DNA from: an uncultured Eggerthellaceae bacterium | GTDB lineage: Bacteria; Actinomycetota; Coriobacteriia; Coriobacteriales; Eggerthellaceae | Length of the DNA stretch: 43,471 bases | Direction: 5' to 3' | NCBI GenBank assembly: GCA_934630905.1 | Contig: CAKTXN010000005.1 | Span: forward strand, 1 to 43,471 | Shown here: positions 39,166-43,471 of the stretch, one piece after another | Numbering within the stretch: position 1 is the stretch's first letter | Layout of the letters: each line of letters begins with the position of its first letter | Program-made: the position numbers and the translations under genes | The notes under the pieces: generated by a model | What the model was told of the DNA's origin: nothing | Database searches by the model: none | What the model saw: only the letters and a program-made list of their open reading frames with translations

Positions 39166-40113
39166 CTACACCGTCCTAATACGCGGGTCGATCAGGATGT
39201 ACAGCATGTCAACAATAATGTTGATGACAATAAAGAAGAAGGCGACCACCAAAACAACGCCTTGCACCAGCGTAATGTAATTGGCCTGAATGCCCTGCAA
39301 GATTGCCATACCCATGCCCGGCAGGTTGAAGATAACCTCAATAACCACCGCGCCACCAATCAAGTGGGCAATACGCAAGCCCAAAACGGTAACGGGGCTG
39401 ATCAGAGCGTTACGCAGCACGTTTTTCGCAATAACGGTGCGCTTGGGAATGCCTGCGCCAATAGCGGTGCGCACATAACCCTTATCAAGCTCTTCTACCA
39501 TGGAGGTACGAATAACGCGCGTCATCTGGCCAATAACGGGAACCGCCAACGAGATAGCCGGCAGCGCCATGCGCGCACACCACCCCGCCGGGTCTTGGAA
39601 GAAGTCCGGCAAGTTGCCCGAAACGGGAAGAACGCCCAAAAACGCCAAAATGAGCAAGACAGCCAGCCAGAACGAAGGCATGGACAAGCTGGCAATAGAG
39701 AACACGCGAATGAGCTGGTCGGGCCATTTATCGCGATACACGGCCGACACCACGCCCAGAACAGTGGAGAAAACCAGCGCAATAACCAAGCCCGCGAACG
39801 TAAGTTCAAGCGTGACCGGCAGCGCCTGGCCAATCTTATCCGCCACCGAAGCTTTCGTTGCACCGTACACACCCAAATCACCATGCAGCAAGTTGCCCAT
39901 GTACGTGAAGTATTGGACAATAATGGGATCGTTCAGGCCGTTCGCTTCGCGATACGCCTCGACCTGCGCGACAGTTGCATTTTCGCCCAGAACCGTATAG
40001 GCCTGGTCGATGGGTGACAACGCCGTAACGAAGAATACCAGAATCGTTACGCCGATAATCATGATAGGCAGCGCCACCAAGCGGCGGCCAATAAGCCTGA
40101 TAAGATTATTCAC
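39166..40113 (-). CDS. ABC importer permease (OppB/DppB-like)
   Basis: A 315-residue inner-membrane permease with about six helices. The N-terminal RRLVALPIMIIGVTILVFFVTALSPID, the long periplasmic loop, and the EAA loop YVRTAIGAGIPKRTVIAKNVLRNALISPV are typical. GTG at 40113 is chosen because AAAGGAGGAG lies just upstream; a TTG start at 40128 would sit in that site. It is the partner of the fused permease-ATPase, whose start is one base after its stop. Confidence 0.92.
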   Translation of the reverse strand: MNNLIRLIGRRLVALPIMIIGVTILVFFVTALSPIDQAYTVLGENATVAQVEAYREANGLNDPIIVQYFTYMGNLLHGDLGVYGATKASVADKIGQALPVTLELTFAGLVIALVFSTVLGVVSAVYRDKWPDQLIRVFSIASLSMPSFWLAVLLILAFLGVLPVSGNLPDFFQDPAGWCARMALPAISLAVPVIGQMTRVIRTSMVEELDKGYVRTAIGAGIPKRTVIAKNVLRNALISPVTVLGLRIAHLIGGAVVIEVIFNLPGMGMAILQGIQANYITLVQGVVLVVAFFFIVINIIVDMLYILIDPRIRTV

Positions 40114-40427
40114 CCCTCCTCCTTTCAATTACTCAAGCAATAAGCCCGAAAAAGGCTCTTGGCGAGAACACCCTTATGATTTGCTCGCGTCAAAAGCCTT
40201 CTGGCAACGCGGCGGTCTTTCTGTTTCCCCAGGTAAACCGCCACTTTTGTTTAATTCCGAAGCAAAGATAAACCCGCTTGTTCACGCGCTACTCGCACAC
40301 AACAACGCAAACAATTTCCGCGTTTTTCCGCCCCGAAAGAACAAGAAGGGGGACAGTGCCCAAAAGCACCGTCTCCCTTCTTTGTTTTTATGCCTTACCA
40401 GCGTACATTCAGTGGTTCAAACCGCAA
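40114..40427. other. Gap between permease and binding-protein genes
   Basis: It holds the hairpin at 40343-40384 and little else. No gene is supported. The hairpin may lower expression of the permease and ATPase genes relative to the binding protein. Confidence 0.6.
40343..40384 (-). terminator. Stem-loop after the binding-protein gene
   Basis: AAGAAGGGGGACAGTGC and GCACCGTCTCCCTTCTT pair with a few mismatches around CCAAAA. It lies 44 bases beyond the binding-protein stop and probably acts as a partial terminator or 3' stabiliser inside the operon. Confidence 0.65.
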
Positions 40428-42026
40428 CTATTTAGCAGCGTCAGCATCCAAGAAGTACAGGCCGATGGTGGAAACCGGCTTGAAGCCCTGCAACTTGTCA
40501 GGCCACCAAGCGGTGGACACGGACTTGTGCATCAGCGGATACAGCGGCACTTCCTCGGCAATAAGATCGAAGCACTTGTTCCAAGCCTTCTGCTGGGTGT
40601 CGCCCGTAGACGTACGAGCCTCCTGCAGGTAGGTCTGCATTTCCTCGAACTTAGCGGGATCGCTCTCGGCCCAGAAGGTGCGGCTGCGCGTCCAAATGTT
40701 GTCGCCATACCACCAGGTCAGCAGCAGGTCGGGGTCCTTGCCGAAGCAAGAAGGATCGCCCGGAGTCAACAGCACGTCGTACGTTGCTTCATCGGAGTTG
40801 TTCATGGTTGCCCAGTTGACTTCGCAAACGTTCAGCGTAACAGCATCGGTGCCCAAAATGGCATCCCAGTTCTCCTTGATCTGCGGAGCCAGGTCCTTCG
40901 GCCAACGATCATTCACCATGAGTTCAAGCTTCAAATCGGAAGCGCCAGCTTCAGCCAACAGGGTCTTTGCCTTCTCGGGGTCATAAGTGTACACGGTGGA
41001 AGCCTGATGATAACCCGTGAAGCTCTCGGGCAGGAAGCTCTTCAGAGCAGCAGCCATGCCAGCCATCTGATTGGAGATAAGCTTCTCAATGTCGATTGCA
41101 TAGAACAGAGCCTGGCGAACGCGCTTGTCATTGAACGGAGCCTTCGTGGTGTTGAACTGCAAGAAGCACAATGCGAAGGAGTCAAGCGTTTCAACCGTAG
41201 CGCCAGCATTCTTAATCAAGTCAATGTTGGCAGCAGGTACAAGCTCCATGGCAAGAGAGGTCTTGTCGGTGAAGTACGTGGTGCGCGTGGTGTCGTCGTT
41301 CAGAATATCCCAGTGCATCTTAGCAGCCTTGACCGGCTTGGAGCCGTTGTACTTGTCGTTGGGCTCGAACTCAACAGCGCCGCCCTTGTCGTAGTTGCAA
41401 GCAGTGATCTTCCAAGGACCAGAGGTCGGGAAGATACCCTTGTCAAGGTCAGCAGCATCGGTAGCAGCCGGGAACACACGGCACAAAGCCAAGCGCTGCT
41501 TCAGCAGACCCTCGGCAGGATAGTTCGTGATAATCTTAACACCCTTATCGGTGGTCTGAACTTCCTTGATGAACAGCAGGAAGGACTTATAGGTGTCGTT
41601 TGCCATTTCAACTTCGATGGCGTTCTTTACGTCGGCAGCGGTAACCGCAGAACCGTCGTAGTACTTAGCATCGGCACGCAGATCAATGGTGTATTCGGTA
41701 TCGGAAACCTTAACCGGATCACCTGCAGCCAAAGCAGCGTAAGGAGCGTTGCCGTTCGCGTAATCAAGATCGTACAGAGCCTCGCAGCAGTGGCAGTAAG
41801 CAGCCATAACGGCAGCAGCGCTTACGCCAACGGGAGTGTAAGCATTGGAGGTCGTGTAAGCAATACCAGCGGTGATGGTACCGCCACCCTCAAATGCAGC
41901 GGAAGCCGAAGCGGAAGCAGAAGAGCTGCTCGAAGAACCGCAAGCGGACAACCCGGCCACGATTGCGCCTGCGGAAACCATAGAGCCCGCAAGGAACGTG
42001 CGCCTTGAAACCTGAGTCTTCACCAT
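40428..42026 (-). CDS. ABC importer substrate-binding lipoprotein (SBP family 5)
   Basis: A 532-residue extracytoplasmic binding protein. The N-terminus has a twin-arginine motif (SRRTFLAG) and a lipobox LSAC (C29), followed by a Ser/Ala-rich linker, so it is a lipid-anchored, probably Tat-exported protein. The body matches the family 5 (peptide/nickel/SAT) class: ALYDLDYANGNAPYAALAAGDPVKVSDTEYTIDLRADAKYYDGSAVTAADV and DKRVRQALFYAIDIEKL. ATG at 42026 is chosen for AAAGGAG; a frame to 42080 is rejected. By neighbours it probably binds a sialic acid or derivative; a peptide cannot be excluded. Confidence 0.92.
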   Translation of the reverse strand: MVKTQVSRRTFLAGSMVSAGAIVAGLSACGSSSSSSASASASAAFEGGGTITAGIAYTTSNAYTPVGVSAAAVMAAYCHCCEALYDLDYANGNAPYAALAAGDPVKVSDTEYTIDLRADAKYYDGSAVTAADVKNAIEVEMANDTYKSFLLFIKEVQTTDKGVKIITNYPAEGLLKQRLALCRVFPAATDAADLDKGIFPTSGPWKITACNYDKGGAVEFEPNDKYNGSKPVKAAKMHWDILNDDTTRTTYFTDKTSLAMELVPAANIDLIKNAGATVETLDSFALCFLQFNTTKAPFNDKRVRQALFYAIDIEKLISNQMAGMAAALKSFLPESFTGYHQASTVYTYDPEKAKTLLAEAGASDLKLELMVNDRWPKDLAPQIKENWDAILGTDAVTLNVCEVNWATMNNSDEATYDVLLTPGDPSCFGKDPDLLLTWWYGDNIWTRSRTFWAESDPAKFEEMQTYLQEARTSTGDTQQKAWNKCFDLIAEEVPLYPLMHKSVSTAWWPDKLQGFKPVSTIGLYFLDADAAK

Positions 42027-42295
42027 AGAAACTCCTTTGGACGTGTAGGCGTCTTTCTTGACACCTGAGCTGAAACACATAAAGGCATGTGTTTATGACA
42101 TGACTGATTATGAATGAAATCGGCCGTCTATTCAATGAAAACTCGCAGTAATCAAACGTAAATCGAACGGAAGGGACGCAGAAACGCTGTGTTGCGCACC
42201 CCGCTTGACAACTTTCGCCCTTCACGCTGCGTTATACAGCGGAATACCGTCCGTCCTCTTCCTTCGCTTTCATTGGGAAAACGCCGACAAAAAAG

Positions 42296-43450
42296 CTACC
42301 GAGCTAGCGTTTCCTTCTTCTGCGCCTCTTCCTCAATGCGATCATTGAGGAACCGCATGTAAGCGTCTTCGTCAACGGGCAACGTAATAGTTGTGTCGTT
42401 CCATGCGGAAAGATATGCGGCGTTTGCAATCTCAAGCCCCTTCAGGCCGTCTTCGCCATCCGCAATAAGCGGAGTGCCGAAATGCACGTGGTCCGAAAAA
42501 TTCTTGAACAGCAGAATATATTGGTCATCAGCCTTCTCAACAGGAATCTCTTCCCTTACACACCCCGGCACGCCAAACGTTTCCGTGTTCGTTTCCGCGA
42601 AGGTTTTCGAATCCGGCACATTGCGGTCGAACGTAATGGTTTTCCCATCCGTAACGGTAAGCAGACCTTTATGTCCCCAAATTTCCAGACGGTTGACGCC
42701 GGGTGCTTCGCCGCTTGATGCCAAAATGCTTCCGCGCAGGTCACGAAGGTGCGGAGAAGTCACGCCTTGGTAAAGCAAACGCATATCAACGCAGTCATCC
42801 ACCAGAAAATCGTTGAATTTTCCGAAATCGACGGAAGCATTAATGCGGTTCGGCATGCCGAATATCCACTGCCAAATATCAATAAAATGCTGGCACTGAT
42901 TGATAAGCAAGCCGCCCTTTTCGCCCGCCCAGCTACTACGCCAGCTGGAGCTACGATGATAAGCGGGGCTTCGATACCAATTGCTGCAAACCCAGATTGC
43001 TCGGGTAACTTCACCAACAAAACCGCTTTCCACCAGCTCTTTTGCTTTTGCGTAAGCAGGGTTTTCACGCGTGCAGTACAACATGGAGTACGCCGTGTCC
43101 GGTCGCTTTGCAGCAAGCATTTGACGTGCTTCGCTCACATCTACCGCCGCAGGCTTATCACACATAACGTGCTTGCCCCGACGAAACGACTCAATGGCAA
43201 TTTCAGCGTGGGTGCTGTGCGGAGTAACAATGCAAACGGCGTCGTATTCGCTATCGCGCGCAAACATTTCATCGGTGTTGGCGTAAATCGAAACTTCGGG
43301 ATACAAACGACGAATTGTCTCCTGACCTGGTTTGTTTCTGCAGCAAATACCCGTCAGCTTCAAGCCGGGAATCTGATTGGTCCCGATAATCTCTGCATAT
43401 TGGCTTCCCATGCCGCCAAAGCCAACAATTGCAACGCGCACGTCTTCCAT
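42296..43450 (-). CDS. Gfo/Idh/MocA-family NAD(P)-dependent oxidoreductase
   Basis: A 384-residue sugar oxidoreductase. RVAIVGFGGMGSQYAEIIG is the Rossmann loop; VCIVTPHSTHAEIAIESFRRGKHVMCDKPAAV contains the EKP/DKP active-site lysine; GGLLINQCQHFIDIWQWIFG holds the catalytic histidine. ATG at 43450 is listed; a GTG at 43462 in the same frame is possible, and the window ends too soon to judge the upstream site. First visible gene of the minus-strand locus. In sialic acid loci of gut bacteria a Gfo/Idh enzyme converts 2,7-anhydro-Neu5Ac to Neu5Ac; that role is plausible but unproven. Confidence 0.88.
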   Translation of the reverse strand: MEDVRVAIVGFGGMGSQYAEIIGTNQIPGLKLTGICCRNKPGQETIRRLYPEVSIYANTDEMFARDSEYDAVCIVTPHSTHAEIAIESFRRGKHVMCDKPAAVDVSEARQMLAAKRPDTAYSMLYCTRENPAYAKAKELVESGFVGEVTRAIWVCSNWYRSPAYHRSSSWRSSWAGEKGGLLINQCQHFIDIWQWIFGMPNRINASVDFGKFNDFLVDDCVDMRLLYQGVTSPHLRDLRGSILASSGEAPGVNRLEIWGHKGLLTVTDGKTITFDRNVPDSKTFAETNTETFGVPGCVREEIPVEKADDQYILLFKNFSDHVHFGTPLIADGEDGLKGLEIANAAYLSAWNDTTITLPVDEDAYMRFLNDRIEEEAQKKETLAR

Positions 43451-43471
43451 TGTCTGCCACACTTTCGTTTT

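Noticed and set aside
40278..42008. A 576-residue plus-strand frame opposite the binding protein
   Set aside because: Antisense shadow of an evident family 5 binding lipoprotein with signal peptide and ribosome site.

Overview
The window looks like chromosome of an anaerobic, gut- or oral-type actinobacterium, most likely class Coriobacteriia (Eggerthellales-like). This rests on moderately high GC, tRNAs with encoded CCA, strong AGGAGG-type ribosome sites, frequent GTG starts, Fe-S/CCG redox proteins, an RRTF..LSAC (Tat plus lipobox) binding protein, and a fused permease-ATPase sugar-acid importer of the kind known in Actinobacteria. It is an inference from gene content; no rRNA or marker phylogeny is available.

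Layout. 0-7 kb is housekeeping: a MATE exporter, a shikimate-kinase-like protein, tRNA-Ser(GCT), a small membrane protein, ispE, tadA, tRNA-Ser(TGA) and citrate synthase. 7.3-9.7 kb is a tightly coupled minus-strand operon of a class M sirtuin, a Zn-type macrodomain hydrolase and a flavin-fold/ferredoxin fusion: a reversible protein ADP-ribosylation module tied to redox. 9.8-11.1 kb is a SnoaL-like protein with a divergent HxlR regulator. 11.3-11.9 kb holds tRNA-Gly(CCC), extra copies of its 3' end and a MITE-like element whose sister is at 21.2 kb. 12-22.7 kb holds a CCG Fe-S protein with an FAD reductase, galE, a metallo-beta-lactamase-fold hydrolase, a sodium:solute symporter behind a small ORF and terminator, modD, and a winged-helix-like protein with a His/Cys/Lys-rich tail.

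22.8-24.2 kb is an HTH protein fused to a HipA-like kinase, preceded by two near-identical palindromes placed on its promoter. 24.5-27.1 kb (plus strand) and 33.7-43.5 kb (minus strand) together look like a sialic acid utilisation locus: Gfo/Idh oxidoreductase, a peptide-type (SAT-like) ABC importer, aldolase/lyase, NagA, an AGE-type ManNAc/GlcNAc 2-epimerase and a ROK kinase. The inferred order is uptake, cleavage to ManNAc and pyruvate, epimerisation to GlcNAc, phosphorylation, deacetylation. Epimerisation before phosphorylation is as in Bacteroides, not E. coli.

Between these two halves lies an AT-richer accessory block (27.2-33.6 kb): an AAA_14/DUF4143 ATPase with a striking array of eight 22-bp direct repeats over its promoter; a coupled trio of DUF4417 protein, orphan polymorphic-toxin C-terminal domain and probable immunity protein; and a divergent three-gene ABC-three-component (ABC-3C) conflict system with a degenerate HNH-like effector candidate. 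Conflict modules, operator arrays and MITE-like repeats are the parts most worth a second look.
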